From: Anaerolineae bacterium UTCFX1
GTDB taxonomy: Bacteria; Chloroflexota; Anaerolineae; Anaerolineales; Villigracilaceae
Assembly: GCA_002050275.1 (NCBI GenBank)
Contig: MWTB01000015.1
Location: 1-44,906, forward strand
Direction: 5' to 3'
DNA length: 44,906 nt
The notes below the pieces were generated by a model. That model was not told the DNA's origin. It did not search any database and saw only the letters and a list, made by a program, of their open reading frames with translations. Both the position numbers and the translations under genes were made by a program. Shown piece after piece: positions 6,959 to 15,142 of the stretch. Every line of letters starts with the position of its first letter. Position 1 is the stretch's first letter.

Positions 6959-9175
6959 TTACTTCACCTTGAATTCTTCCTTAAATTCATTTCCGTAGAC
7001 ATCCACATAAATTAGCATCATGCGCTTTCCACAATCTTTCAATGGAATAACTGGTAGTTTAATTTCTTTTGCGTGCTTCAATTCTTCTTTCAAATTTTGC
7101 TCTTCGTCATCGTCACTTTTCTTTTTCTTCTTGGGCAGTAAATCATCTGCAAAATAATAATCATCCATGTCGAATTCATTGCCATTAAAATTCTTGTCAA
7201 TTAAGACCATCGAAAGACTTTCAAAATTTTCCATGTCTTGTCCCGTTTCATCTTCGGTAAAATCTGACAGGAATTTTTTGACTGTGACTTGTACTTCTTT
7301 GCTGTTTACTGAAATACTGCTTTTCACTTCTGGTTGACGCATAAAATGGAAACCGACTGCATCTTCCAAATCATTGACATTGTTTTTGCTTTGCGGCTGG
7401 CGGAATTTCTTGAACTGCACTTTATGTAATTCTCGGATAACTTGATATGGCACTTTCAAAAAGTAATAACGAACTTTGTCTATCTCGTAATAATCACTAA
7501 TAAAACCGACATAAGACGCTGGCGCGATGAGATATACACGCTTTCCTGCTTTATTGCCGATGTAATTATGCAAATCATGAAGATAATCTTCATCTACTGC
7601 CGCATCCTTGAATTTCCAGTATTCCCAAACAATAACGTTGTAGCCATCTTTACGCTGACCGTCAATGTGAATACCGCTAATCGTCTTTTCTTTCGGTTCA
7701 ACTTCAAAAAGATTCATTACAAACTTGGCGTAATCTTGTTGTTGGAGTTGGAATACTTTCTCCAAGTCATAATGCCCTGTATTGATGGTTACAAAACTTT
7801 TCGCCGCTTTCCCATGTTCATTTTTGGGATTTTCTAAAGATTTACTAACGTGGATATTTAATAGCCTTTTCTGAATCGTGTAAAAAGAAAGTTTGCCAAT
7901 ATCACAAACAATCCATTTTCGTTTCATTTTTTCTGCTACAGCCGCAGTTGTGCCAGAACCAGCGAAACAATCTAAAACAATATCACCTTCTTTTGAAAAA
8001 GATTCGATGATTCGCTCTAATAATTGCTCAGAGTTTTCTGTCGGGTATATTTTGGTTTTAGTGTAGCCAGGAATATCTGTCCAATTTGTGTCAACAGCCT
8101 TTTCTTTATCAAAGTGGAATCTTGGAACAAAGTCAACCTTTTCAAGTTTGCCTTTTACAACTTTTCTAATACCTGTATCTTCTTCGTCTTTTGGGAAATG
8201 CAAATAAATCACGTCATTTTCATACATCTCGTCAATTTTTGGCTGAACAAATTTCCAATGTTGTCCAGAAGGTGGAAGCAAAACAACCTTTTTTCCGTTT
8301 GGGTCTATAAATGTTCTTTCTCGTGGATTCCGTTCCCCTTTCATGTACATATTTGTAGTTTTAGGCTCGTTTTTATATCGCTCTCTACGAAATGGCTCAA
8401 AATAATACTTCGTGTTTTTTGAGTAAATATAAATACTGTCCCATGCCGTGCTGAATTTTTTTGTGCCACCGAATTTTTGAGCGCCACGATTAACGGCTAT
8501 TTCATTGATGAAGTTTTCTTTACCAAATACTTCGTCAAGTGCGAGTTTGACATAATGACCGAAGTTGTAGCCTTGCCTTACTGCAATCACTCCATCATCG
8601 GCAAGTATTGTGTGTAAAACGATTAATCTCCGCCGAACAAATTCAACAAATTCTGCGCCTTTACTTTTTGCTGAATAACCTTTTTGACCTTTGTTTCCTT
8701 CGTACTCATCGCCAGTTCCAAAGGGCGGGTCAATATAGATCAGTTTTATTTTTCCTTTAACTTTATCTTTGATAAGTGGGTCTTTGTTTTCGTAAACAGT
8801 TTTTGCAAATTGAAGGTTGTCACCAAATGCAATAATATTGCGCCAACCATCTTTCCATTGTTCGCGTGTGCCGTTATAGATTTTCTCCAGTTGTAAAGGT
8901 ACAGGGAATACACCATCTTCATTGGCTAGAATATCTTCACGGCGCATTTTGCCGCCATAAACCAATTCGTATTCTTTTTGAGTTACGGGAAAAAGTTTGA
9001 ATTTGTAATCATCGGGCAAATTTTCCCCGTTGTTCAAACGTTCAATGATGTCTGCGATTTCATGTTGATTGAGTCTCATTAATTTTGCTCCGAGTTGAAT
9101 ATCTAAAGAATTATAGCCTATGAAAAAATCGCCACGCCTATTTTCTAAAATTTCTTTGTCGGATAAATGCCCCAC
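6959..9175 (-). CDS. mod: Type III DNA methyltransferase Mod subunit
   Basis: A 738-residue amino-methyltransferase (N6-adenine or N4-cytosine) giving both target recognition and protection. The catalytic motif IYIDPPFGTGDEY appears near residue 150, and the AdoMet motif DCFAGSGTT near residue 415. This order (motif IV before motif I) is the beta class typical of Mod. The target recognition domain should lie between them; the C-terminal about 250 residues probably contact Res. The indicated start is a GTG at 9175, 50 bp inside the cassette; its ribosome site is weak, so the true start could be further downstream. As the gene nearest attI it is the best placed for expression from an integron promoter. 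Confidence 0.92.
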   Translation of the reverse strand: MGHLSDKEILENRRGDFFIGYNSLDIQLGAKLMRLNQHEIADIIERLNNGENLPDDYKFKLFPVTQKEYELVYGGKMRREDILANEDGVFPVPLQLEKIYNGTREQWKDGWRNIIAFGDNLQFAKTVYENKDPLIKDKVKGKIKLIYIDPPFGTGDEYEGNKGQKGYSAKSKGAEFVEFVRRRLIVLHTILADDGVIAVRQGYNFGHYVKLALDEVFGKENFINEIAVNRGAQKFGGTKKFSTAWDSIYIYSKNTKYYFEPFRRERYKNEPKTTNMYMKGERNPRERTFIDPNGKKVVLLPPSGQHWKFVQPKIDEMYENDVIYLHFPKDEEDTGIRKVVKGKLEKVDFVPRFHFDKEKAVDTNWTDIPGYTKTKIYPTENSEQLLERIIESFSKEGDIVLDCFAGSGTTAAVAEKMKRKWIVCDIGKLSFYTIQKRLLNIHVSKSLENPKNEHGKAAKSFVTINTGHYDLEKVFQLQQQDYAKFVMNLFEVEPKEKTISGIHIDGQRKDGYNVIVWEYWKFKDAAVDEDYLHDLHNYIGNKAGKRVYLIAPASYVGFISDYYEIDKVRYYFLKVPYQVIRELHKVQFKKFRQPQSKNNVNDLEDAVGFHFMRQPEVKSSISVNSKEVQVTVKKFLSDFTEDETGQDMENFESLSMVLIDKNFNGNEFDMDDYYFADDLLPKKKKKSDDDEEQNLKEELKHAKEIKLPVIPLKDCGKRMMLIYVDVYGNEFKEEFKVK

Positions 9176-9199
9176 ATCACACGAGTTTTTTTCTTTTTA

Positions 9200-9290
9200 C
9201 CTTTGTTGTGCAAGGGGCAGGCTAACTACTTTTTATACAGCCAAATAAATTAAAATGAGACCTTATACGGCGGAGCGGCTGTATAATACC
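9200..9290 (-). other. attI recombination region
   Basis: The - strand GTTAGCC core at 9220-9226 lies between the first cassette and intI and has the G-TTRRRY-like form of an integrase cleavage site. Strand exchange is expected between 9226 and 9225. No second inverted core like those of attC is present, which fits attI rather than attC. Upstream repeats at 9233-9286 could be the accessory integrase-binding sites. The outer limits are estimates. Confidence 0.75.
9233..9286. promoter_or_regulatory. Inverted and direct TTATACAGCC repeats between attI and intI
   Basis: TTATACAGCC (9233-9242) is repeated as a perfect inverted copy GGCTGTATAA (9277-9286), and a partial direct copy TTATACGGC lies at 9263-9271. 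A TATAAT (9282-9287) overlaps the inverted copy and could be the -10 of intI on the + strand. These boxes may be integrase accessory sites of attI, or an operator that represses intI. No E. coli-type LexA box (CTGT-N8-ACAG) is present. Confidence 0.5.
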
Positions 9291-9353
9291 CTATATTCAT
9301 CCCTCTATTATAAGCGAGCGTCGAATAAAAATGCAAGAAACCAGAGAGATAAA

Positions 9354-10337
9354 ATGACAGAAACGCAAAAACCCCCGCAAGGCAAAAAACTGCTCGATCA
9401 ATATCGAGATGCGATACGCCTCAAACAATATTCCCCGCGCACCGAAAAAACCTACGTCGGCTGGGTGCGCGAATACATCCTCTACCACAACAAGCGCCAT
9501 CCCCGCGAAATGGGCGTTGAAGAAATCAATCGCTTCATCACGCACCTCGTCGTGGAGCGCCGCGCCTCCGCCTCCACGCAAAACCAAGCCCTCAGCGCCA
9601 TCCTCTTCCTTTATCGCAACGTCCTCGATGTCAAATTGGACTCAGCCGCGCTCGAATTCATCCGCCCCAAAAAAGGCAAGCGCGTGCCGACCGTTCTCTC
9701 AGCGGAAGAAGCGCGCGCCGTCATCGCCAACCTGACGGGCGCTTACAAACTCATGGTTCAAATGATGTACGGCAGCGGACTGCGCCTGATGGAATGCCTG
9801 CGCCTGCGCGTCAAAGATATTGACTTCGCCAACCATCGCATCATCGTCTTCGACGGCAAAGGCGGCGACGACCGCGAAACCATGCTGCCCGATAGTATTG
9901 TCGCGCCGCTTCAAGAACATCTGCAACAAACGCGCGTCGTTCATCAAAAAGATTTAGCGCGCGGCTATGGCTCGGTCTATATGCCTTTCGGATTAGGCGA
10001 AAAATTTCCCGCCGCCCACAAACAGTGGATGTGGCAATACGTCTTTCCCGCCTCCACGCTTTTCACCGACCCCGAAAGCGGCGAAGTGCGGCGGCATCAC
10101 ATCCACGAAACCGCCTTGCAAAAAGCCATCCGCGAAGCGACGCGACTCGCAAACATCGTCAAACGCGTTACCCCGCATACTTTTCGTCACTCTTTCGCCA
10201 CGCATCTTTTACAAAACGGCTACGACATCCGCACCGTGCAAGAACTGCTCGGACACAAAGACGTGAAAACCACCATGATCTACACCCACGTTTTACAACG
10301 CGGCGCCAACGCCGTCAAATCTCCCCTCGACGCCTAA
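9354..10337 (+). CDS. intI: Integron integrase (tyrosine recombinase)
   Basis: A 327-residue tyrosine recombinase, using the ATG at 9354 behind an AGAGAG site; an in-frame start at 9255 would run through the putative attI repeats and is rejected. The N-terminal SAM-like domain covers residues 10-100. Catalytic residues are R144 (GSGLRLME), K169, H275 and R278 (HTFRHSFAT), H301 (LLGHKD) and Y310 (TTMIYTHV). Residues about 208-262 hold the extra IntI-specific insertion ([20 protein letters not shown], then [16 protein letters not shown]), which separates integron integrases from XerC/D and contacts extrahelical attC bases. It catalyses attC x attC excision and attI x attC insertion. The gene appears intact and complete, so the integron could be active. 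Confidence 0.97.
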   Translation: MTETQKPPQGKKLLDQYRDAIRLKQYSPRTEKTYVGWVREYILYHNKRHPREMGVEEINRFITHLVVERRASASTQNQALSAILFLYRNVLDVKLDSAALEFIRPKKGKRVPTVLSAEEARAVIANLTGAYKLMVQMMYGSGLRLMECLRLRVKDIDFANHRIIVFDGKGGDDRETMLPDSIVAPLQEHLQQTRVVHQKDLARGYGSVYMPFGLGEKFPAAHKQWMWQYVFPASTLFTDPESGEVRRHHIHETALQKAIREATRLANIVKRVTPHTFRHSFATHLLQNGYDIRTVQELLGHKDVKTTMIYTHVLQRGANAVKSPLDA

Positions 10338-10382
10338 CCCTCCAATCCTCTACTCCTCCAATTCACCTAATACCTCCCCAAC

Positions 10383-10420
10383 AAAAAAGCGGACGATGCC
10401 TTCCTCATCATCCGCTTTCC
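10383..10420 (-). terminator. Rho-independent terminator after pnp
   Basis: GCGGACGAT (10389-10397) and ATCATCCGC (10407-10415) form a 9-bp stem with one G-T pair and a 9-base loop. Read on the - strand it is followed by a TTTTTT run (10383-10388), as expected for the end of the pnp transcript. It lies about 45 bp after the intI stop, so the convergent transcripts meet here. Confidence 0.85.
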
Positions 10421-10446
10421 ACTCTCTACTTTCCACTCCCCACGTT

Positions 10447-12678
10447 CTATCTTCTGCCGCCGCGACGATCTCCCCCGCGTCCGCCGTTGCGATCTCCGCC
10501 GGGTCTTCCGCCGCCGCCGCTTCGGCGCGGACCGTCTTTCTCGCGCGCTTCTTCCGCAGTCCAGCCTTCCAACACAGCCTGACGCGAAAGCCGAATCTTG
10601 CCTTGTCCGTCAATATCGGTCACCATCACGGTGATCTCATCGCCCATGTTAACCACGTCTTCCACTTTGTTCACGCGTTCCGAAGCGAGTTGCGAGATGT
10701 GGACGAGCCCATCCAGCCCGGGCAAAATTTCGACGAATGCCCCAAAGTCCGCGATGCGCACGACCTTGCCGGTGTAGATATTCCCAACGACCGCTTCTTC
10801 GCCCAAGCCCGCGATGCGTTCCTGCGCGATCTTCGCGCCCACCCCGTCGGAGGAGGCGATGTAGACCGTGCCGTCTTCTTCGATGTCAATCTTCGCGCCG
10901 GTTTCCTCTTGCAATGCGCGGATGTTCTTTCCGCCCGGTCCGATCAACGCGCCGATCTTGTCCACCGGAATCTTCACAGTGATGATGCGCGGCGCGTACT
11001 CCTTCAACTCCGCGCGCGATTCGGGCAACACTGCCAGCATCTTTTCCAAAATGGAGGCGCGCGCTGTTTTCGCCTGTTCGAGCGCTTCCTTCATCATCTG
11101 TGCGCTCAAGCCGCTGATCTTGATGTCCATTTGCAGGGCGGTGATGCCTGCCGGCGTTCCCGCCACTTTGAAATCCATATCGCCGAGGTGATCTTCGGTG
11201 CCTTGAATGTCGGTCAGAATTTTGTAACGACCCGAGCCGTTCAAATCGGTGATGAGTCCCATCGCCACGCCGGAGACCGGGGCTTTAATCGGCACGCCTG
11301 CATCCATGAGCGCGAGAGTCGAACCGCAGACCGAACCCATCGAGGTCGAGCCGTTCGACGACAGCGCCTCAGACACCACGCGAATCGTATACGGGAACGA
11401 TTCTTCCGCAGGGATGACCGGTTCGAGCGCGCGTTCCGCCAGCGCGCCATGCCCCACTTCGCGTCGGCTTTGCCCGCCCATGCGTTTCACTTCGCCGGTG
11501 GAATACGGCGGGAAGTTGTAATGATGGATGTAGCGTTTGTCTTTGATCGGGCTGAGGTTATCGAGTTCCTGCGCCTCGCCCAACGTGGCGAGCGTTGCCA
11601 CCGAAAGAATTTGAGTCTCGCCGCGGGTGAACAAGCCTGACCCATGCGCGCGCGGAGAGATTCCCACCTCGCACCAAATCGGGCGGATGTCGGTCGGCGT
11701 TCGCCCATCGGGACGTTTGCCCTGCGCTAGGATGCGTTCGCGCACCACGTCCATCTCCGCCTGTTCAAACGACTCGCGGAACATGTTGACGGAGATGTAA
11801 TTCGCCGGGTCGCCGCCTTCAGGCACAACGCACAATTCTGTCTCGGCTTCGATCTTGATGGCTTTCATGCCGGAATAAAATTCATTCTTCGAGAGCGGCT
11901 TGTCGAGCAGGGCGTTCATCGCTCCGCTCACGCGGTCAAACACTTTTTTCTTGATCTCATCGCTCGGCATGAAGAGAGTCACTTCGCGTTTGGGCTTGCC
12001 AACGTCCTCGCGCATTTTCAATTGCAGTTCGATCAGCGGCTGGATGGATTTGTGACCAAGTTCGAGCGCGGCGACCATCACATCTTCGGGGATTTCATTC
12101 GCGCCGCATTCGACCATGAGGATGGCGTCTTTCGTGCCGGCGATGCGCAGATCAAGGTCGGATGTCTCGATTTCGGCGTAGGTCGGGTTGATGACGAACT
12201 CGCCGTTGACGCGTCCCACGCGCACCGCGCCGACGGGTCCGTCCCAGGGGATATCTGAGATCATGATGGCGGCAGACGCGGCGTTGATCGCCAGCACGTC
12301 GAGCGGGTTCACGCCGTCGGACGACAGCGAGAACATGGCGACCTGCACTTCGTTCCTCATCCCATCCTGAAACAGCGGGCGGAGAGGACGATCGGTTAGA
12401 CGGGCGACGAGAATCGCCTCCGTGCCGGGTCTGCCCTCCCGTCGGAAGAACGAACCGGGGATCCGTCCGCCGGCGTAGAGTCGTTCCTCGTATTCCACAG
12501 AAAGCGGGAAGAAATCTATGCCTTCGCGCACATCGCCCATAGTCGCCGCCGCGAACACGATGGACTCCGGCGTGCCGAACGTCACCGCGCCGCCAGCTTG
12601 CCCGGCGAGTTTGCCGGTCTCAAAGGTGACGGTGTTCTTCCCAATTTGAGTTGAGTATTTTTTCGATTCGGGTTTCAT
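10447..12678 (-). CDS. pnp: Polyribonucleotide nucleotidyltransferase (PNPase)
   Basis: A 743-residue phosphorolytic 3'-5' exoribonuclease of RNA decay, acting as a trimeric ring. Two RNase PH domains (about residues 10-220 and 310-545) flank a helical domain. A KH domain follows ([14 protein letters not shown]) and then an S1 domain ([15 protein letters not shown] and GLVHISQL). The C-terminus ends in an Arg/Gly-rich tail ([11 protein letters not shown]), an RNA-affinity tail typical of many PNPases. The length is normal. An AGGAGA ribosome site precedes the ATG, and a strong palindrome lies directly upstream. It lies downstream of rpsO, the conserved rpsO-pnp order. Confidence 0.98.
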   Translation of the reverse strand: MKPESKKYSTQIGKNTVTFETGKLAGQAGGAVTFGTPESIVFAAATMGDVREGIDFFPLSVEYEERLYAGGRIPGSFFRREGRPGTEAILVARLTDRPLRPLFQDGMRNEVQVAMFSLSSDGVNPLDVLAINAASAAIMISDIPWDGPVGAVRVGRVNGEFVINPTYAEIETSDLDLRIAGTKDAILMVECGANEIPEDVMVAALELGHKSIQPLIELQLKMREDVGKPKREVTLFMPSDEIKKKVFDRVSGAMNALLDKPLSKNEFYSGMKAIKIEAETELCVVPEGGDPANYISVNMFRESFEQAEMDVVRERILAQGKRPDGRTPTDIRPIWCEVGISPRAHGSGLFTRGETQILSVATLATLGEAQELDNLSPIKDKRYIHHYNFPPYSTGEVKRMGGQSRREVGHGALAERALEPVIPAEESFPYTIRVVSEALSSNGSTSMGSVCGSTLALMDAGVPIKAPVSGVAMGLITDLNGSGRYKILTDIQGTEDHLGDMDFKVAGTPAGITALQMDIKISGLSAQMMKEALEQAKTARASILEKMLAVLPESRAELKEYAPRIITVKIPVDKIGALIGPGGKNIRALQEETGAKIDIEEDGTVYIASSDGVGAKIAQERIAGLGEEAVVGNIYTGKVVRIADFGAFVEILPGLDGLVHISQLASERVNKVEDVVNMGDEITVMVTDIDGQGKIRLSRQAVLEGWTAEEAREKDGPRRSGGGGRPGGDRNGGRGGDRRGGRR

Positions 12679-12694
12679 TGTTAATTGTCTCCTG

Positions 12695-12721
12695 TGTGGG
12701 ACAAGGTTAACCTTGTCCTAC
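12695..12721. repeat. Palindrome in the pnp leader
   Basis: GGACAAGGTTAACCTTGTCC (12699-12718) is a perfect 20-bp palindrome, extending by a few more imperfect pairs. It would fold just upstream of the pnp ribosome site on the - strand. In enterobacteria a leader hairpin lets PNPase control its own mRNA. Here it could do the same, or it could simply be a dispersed palindrome of this genome. Confidence 0.6.
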
Positions 12722-12828
12722 AATTTTCCGCCTCGAGTCAGGGACTGAAGAGCGGGAAGAACAGTATGCGTTATTCGCGCTGTTCAATTCCTGACGGCGG
12801 TTTGGCTGCTTGTGTAGCGTTATAAATA

Positions 12829-12863
12829 AGACCCTAAAGGTCTAGCAGAGACCTTTAGGGTCT
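12829..12863 (-). terminator. Strong hairpin between rpsO and pnp, repeat-related
   Basis: AGACCCTAAAGGTCT and AGACCTTTAGGGTCT form a 15-bp perfect stem with a 5-base loop, 8 bp after the rpsO stop, followed on the - strand by TATTTAT. It may terminate or attenuate read-through from rpsO into pnp. Its arm closely resembles the ends of the 95-bp repeats at 39-43 kb, so it may be a member of that palindromic family used as a terminator. Confidence 0.7.
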
Positions 12864-12870
12864 AACAGAC

Positions 12871-13143
12871 TTACTTACGGCGCAGGCTCAAACTCTCGGT
12901 GATTCCCAAGTAGCGCTGGTAATCCGCTTGGCGCAAGTAGGCGAGTAAGCGGCGGCGCTGACCGACAAGTTTAAGCAATCCGCGGCGACAAGACTCATCC
13001 TTTTTGTTGGCGCGCAGATGATCGGTCAACTGTTGGATGCGGCTCGTCAGAATGGCGATTTGCACCTCAGGCGAACCGGTATCCGTATTGTGACGGTGAT
13101 AATCGCCGATGAGTTTGGTCTTAACTTCTTTTGCGAGTGGCAT
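12871..13143 (-). CDS. rpsO: 30S ribosomal protein S15
   Basis: A 90-residue protein of exactly the usual length. Typical S15 features are visible: [20 protein letters not shown] near residues 14-33, the RI-LT-HL block, and the [12 protein letters not shown] helix near residues 67-78 that binds the 16S rRNA central domain. It lies upstream of pnp on the - strand, with a hairpin in between, and is divergent from the microcompartment locus. Confidence 0.98.
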   Translation of the reverse strand: MPLAKEVKTKLIGDYHRHNTDTGSPEVQIAILTSRIQQLTDHLRANKKDESCRRGLLKLVGQRRRLLAYLRQADYQRYLGITESLSLRRK

Positions 13144-13317
13144 GACGTATGCTTTTCCTTTCTCTAGTCTATGCAGGTCTCCATGCCGACAGCCCCCCTT
13201 GGAGGGAAACCGTTAGGCAGGACCAGTCACGGGAAGAGATTATACCAGAGAATTAAAGCCCTTCGCGTCGCCGTTCTGGTATTGACGCATCCTCGTATTG
13301 CGAAGATAATCAACCCT

Positions 13318-13866
13318 ATGGATGAAAATGAAATTCGACGGATCGCGCAAAATGTACTCGCGCAAATGAGCGGCGCGCCTCAGCCCGACCCGTTGCCTGC
13401 CTCGCCTGCAACAAAGCGAGTTGTCGCCCTCGGCGCCGACCATGGCGGCTTCGACCTGAAGGAAATCCTTAAGCCTGAGATCGAAGCGAGCGGCTTCACG
13501 GTGACCGACGTGGGGACGTACAGCAAAGAAGCGGTGGACTATCCCGATTTCGCTCACGCCGTCGCGCAGTTGGTGGGAACGGGCAAAGCATGGCGCGGAA
13601 TTATGATTGACGGCGCAGGCATCGGCAGTTGCATCGTAGCGAATAAGGTCCCGAACGTGCGCGCGGGCATGGCATACGACCTTTCCTCTGCGATGAACAG
13701 TCGCGAACACAATGATACGAATACGCTGACCCTCGGCGCGGGTTTGATCGGGGTTAATCTGGCGAAGCAGATCGTCGCCGCTTGGCTGGCGACCGATTTC
13801 GGCGGGGAGCGCCACGCAAAGCGCGTAGATAAGATAAAATCAATAGAGAAGCAATATTTGAAATAG
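13318..13866 (+). CDS. rpiB: RpiB-type sugar-phosphate isomerase with encapsulation-like N-terminal tail
   Basis: A 182-residue protein using the ATG at 13318; a longer in-frame start at 13171 would read through the rpsO promoter region and is rejected. RpiB interconverts ribose 5-phosphate and ribulose 5-phosphate. Family features are GADHGGF (39-45), DYPDFA (74-79), ANKVPNVRA and HNDTN (131-135). Residues 1-17 (MDENEIRRIAQNVLAQM) form an amphipathic helix followed by a Pro/Ala-rich linker to residue 33. RpiB is normally about 150 residues, and such tails act as encapsulation peptides in microcompartments. The catalytic Cys of E. coli RpiB (CGTG) is replaced by Asp98 (DGAG), with a Cys at 105. 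It may therefore use a different base or a different sugar phosphate. It is the first gene of the BMC locus. Confidence 0.9.
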   Translation: MDENEIRRIAQNVLAQMSGAPQPDPLPASPATKRVVALGADHGGFDLKEILKPEIEASGFTVTDVGTYSKEAVDYPDFAHAVAQLVGTGKAWRGIMIDGAGIGSCIVANKVPNVRAGMAYDLSSAMNSREHNDTNTLTLGAGLIGVNLAKQIVAAWLATDFGGERHAKRVDKIKSIEKQYLK

Positions 13867-13902
13867 AGGCGGGCTCGTTCCGCCTTATGATGCGAGTGTG
13901 TT

Positions 13903-14832
13903 ATGATGAAACCTGATCCCAAAGTAGTAGAACAACTGGTGGAAATTATCGCCCATGAGGTGCTTGTGGCGCTGGCAGAAGAAGAAGCCAACGCCAACAA
14001 CCCGAACGGCTATCATTGCAATTTTGATTGCGCCGACGGGCTTTGTGTGCGCGTGTGCTTGGACGACGTAGGTAACGTTGTGAAAGCCGGCGCGGAGCGG
14101 ATCTCGTCCACCTTGGGCGCGATTCCGCCGGAGCGCTCGATCGCGGAAATGATTGACCATACCCTGCTCAAGCCGGACGCCACGCAGCAAGAGATCGCTC
14201 AATTGTGTTATGAAGCGCGAAGATACGGTTTCGCTTCCGTATGCGTCAACCCGACCTGGGTGAGCCTATGCGCCGAATTGTTGAAAGGTTCGGATGTCCG
14301 GGTTTGCACGGTGATCGGTTTTCCGTTCGGCGCCACTTCTTCCGAGTCGAAAGCGTTCGAGGCGGAAACCGCCATCAAGCAGGGCGCGACTGAAATTGAC
14401 ATGGTTATTAACGTCGGCGCGTTGAAAGCGCGAGATTTGAATACGGTGGCGCGAGACATTCGCGGCGTGGTGCATGCGGCGCATACTCACGGCGCGATCG
14501 TTAAGGTCATCATCGAAACCTCGCTGTTGACCGACGAGGAGAAAACCATCGCCAGCCTGACCGCCAAAGAAGCCGGCGCAGATTTCGTCAAGACTTCCAC
14601 TGGGTTTGCCGGCGGCGGGGCGACAGTTCACGACGTGGAATTGATGCGCCGCGCGGTCGGTCCGCAGATGGGCGTTAAAGCCTCGGGTGGGGTGCGCACG
14701 CGGGAAGACGCCGAGAATATGATTCGCGCCGGCGCTACGCGTATCGGCGCCAGCGCAGGCGTGAAGATTGTGGGCGCGGGCGAGGCGACCCTTCCGAAGA
14801 GCGAAGCGGGCTCTTCATCCAATAAATATTAG
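13903..14832 (+). CDS. deoC: Deoxyribose-phosphate aldolase with N-terminal targeting and Cys-rich extension
   Basis: A 309-residue protein. The C-terminal about 225 residues are DeoC, which cleaves 2-deoxyribose 5-phosphate to glyceraldehyde 3-phosphate and acetaldehyde. The Schiff-base lysine lies in [10 protein letters not shown], the second lysine in [10 protein letters not shown], and the acidic residue in EIDMVINVG. The first about 78 residues are extra. Residues 5-28 are a helix resembling an encapsulation peptide ([19 protein letters not shown]). Four cysteines follow at 39, 43, 48 and 52 ([14 protein letters not shown]), suggesting metal binding or a redox switch. Acetaldehyde is a toxic volatile product of the kind microcompartments retain. 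The gene lies between rpiB and the first shell pentamer gene. The sugar-phosphate (SPU) type of microcompartment carries this same enzyme pair. Confidence 0.93.
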   Translation: MMKPDPKVVEQLVEIIAHEVLVALAEEEANANNPNGYHCNFDCADGLCVRVCLDDVGNVVKAGAERISSTLGAIPPERSIAEMIDHTLLKPDATQQEIAQLCYEARRYGFASVCVNPTWVSLCAELLKGSDVRVCTVIGFPFGATSSESKAFEAETAIKQGATEIDMVINVGALKARDLNTVARDIRGVVHAAHTHGAIVKVIIETSLLTDEEKTIASLTAKEAGADFVKTSTGFAGGGATVHDVELMRRAVGPQMGVKASGGVRTREDAENMIRAGATRIGASAGVKIVGAGEATLPKSEAGSSSNKY

Positions 14833-14840
14833 GAGCGCGA

Positions 14841-15131
14841 ATGTTCATTGCAAAAGTGATCGGCACGACGGTCTCGACGATCAAAGACGAGAAATTGCAC
14901 GGGCGGAAGTTGCTCGTTTTGCGACAATCCGATGAAACGGGCGCGGTGAGCGGCAAGCCGTACGTTGCGATCGACACGGTGGACGCCGGCGTCGGTGATT
15001 TGGTGCTGACCGCCTCGGGTTCGTCGGCGCGGCAGACGAATATTACAAAAGATACGCCGGTGGACGCGGTTGTTATGGCGGTGATCGACTCGCTCGAAGT
15101 GAACGGCGCGGTCACGTTTCGGAAATCATAA
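14841..15131 (+). CDS. BMC-P shell vertex protein 1 (EutN/CcmL family)
   Basis: A 96-residue protein of the pentameric vertex family that caps icosahedral microcompartment shells. It opens FIAKVIGTTVSTIKDEKLHG-like, then LLVLRQ, VAIDTVDAGVGDLVLTASGSSAR and VMAVIDSLE, which is the standard EutN/CcmL order. It starts 8 bp after deoC with an AGGAG site. It differs clearly from the two other BMC-P copies downstream, so these are old paralogues rather than a recent duplication. Confidence 0.95.
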   Translation: MFIAKVIGTTVSTIKDEKLHGRKLLVLRQSDETGAVSGKPYVAIDTVDAGVGDLVLTASGSSARQTNITKDTPVDAVVMAVIDSLEVNGAVTFRKS

Positions 15132-15142
15132 GTAGGCGACCT

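Larger units (their letters stand above)
1..10337. mobile_element. Chromosomal integron: intI, attI region, five full cassettes
   Basis: An integron integrase gene (9354-10337, +) is followed leftward by an attI region and five cassettes whose genes all lie on the - strand, so intI is divergent from the array as in classical integrons. Cassettes are bounded by five attC sites of 129-130 bp. Predicted cassette limits are 4228-9225, 3467-4227, 2467-3466, 1498-2466 and 11-1497; a sixth begins at the window edge. The cassette region is A+T-rich with low-G+C codon use, while intI resembles the G+C-richer backbone, which suggests a resident integrase with imported cassettes. The array runs off the left edge, so total size is unknown. 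Conserved long attC sites and non-resistance cargo suggest a sedentary chromosomal integron rather than a mobile one. Confidence 0.93.

Noticed and set aside
9282..9330. LexA/SOS operator controlling intI
   Set aside because: No CTGT-N8-ACAG or B. subtilis-type box was found; the inverted TTATACAGCC pair has a 34-bp gap, too wide for a single LexA site.
9255..9353. Longer N-terminus of the integrase from the ATG at 9255
   Set aside because: It would read through the attI-proximal inverted repeats and adds residues foreign to IntI; the ATG at 9354 has a ribosome site and gives the family length.
1..10337. Prophage or ICE origin of the region
   Set aside because: There are no phage structural, terminase, relaxase or type IV secretion genes; the tyrosine recombinase has the IntI-specific insertion.
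10396..11640. Long + strand open frames opposite pnp, including one of 414 codons
   Set aside because: They lie entirely antisense to pnp, have no recognisable domains and are dominated by His/Arg/Ala composition typical of shadow frames in G+C-rich DNA.
13171..13317. N-terminal 49-residue extension of RpiB from 13171
   Set aside because: The segment covers the rpsO-side promoter region and is unlike any RpiB tail; the start at 13318 gives a typical encapsulation-peptide helix.
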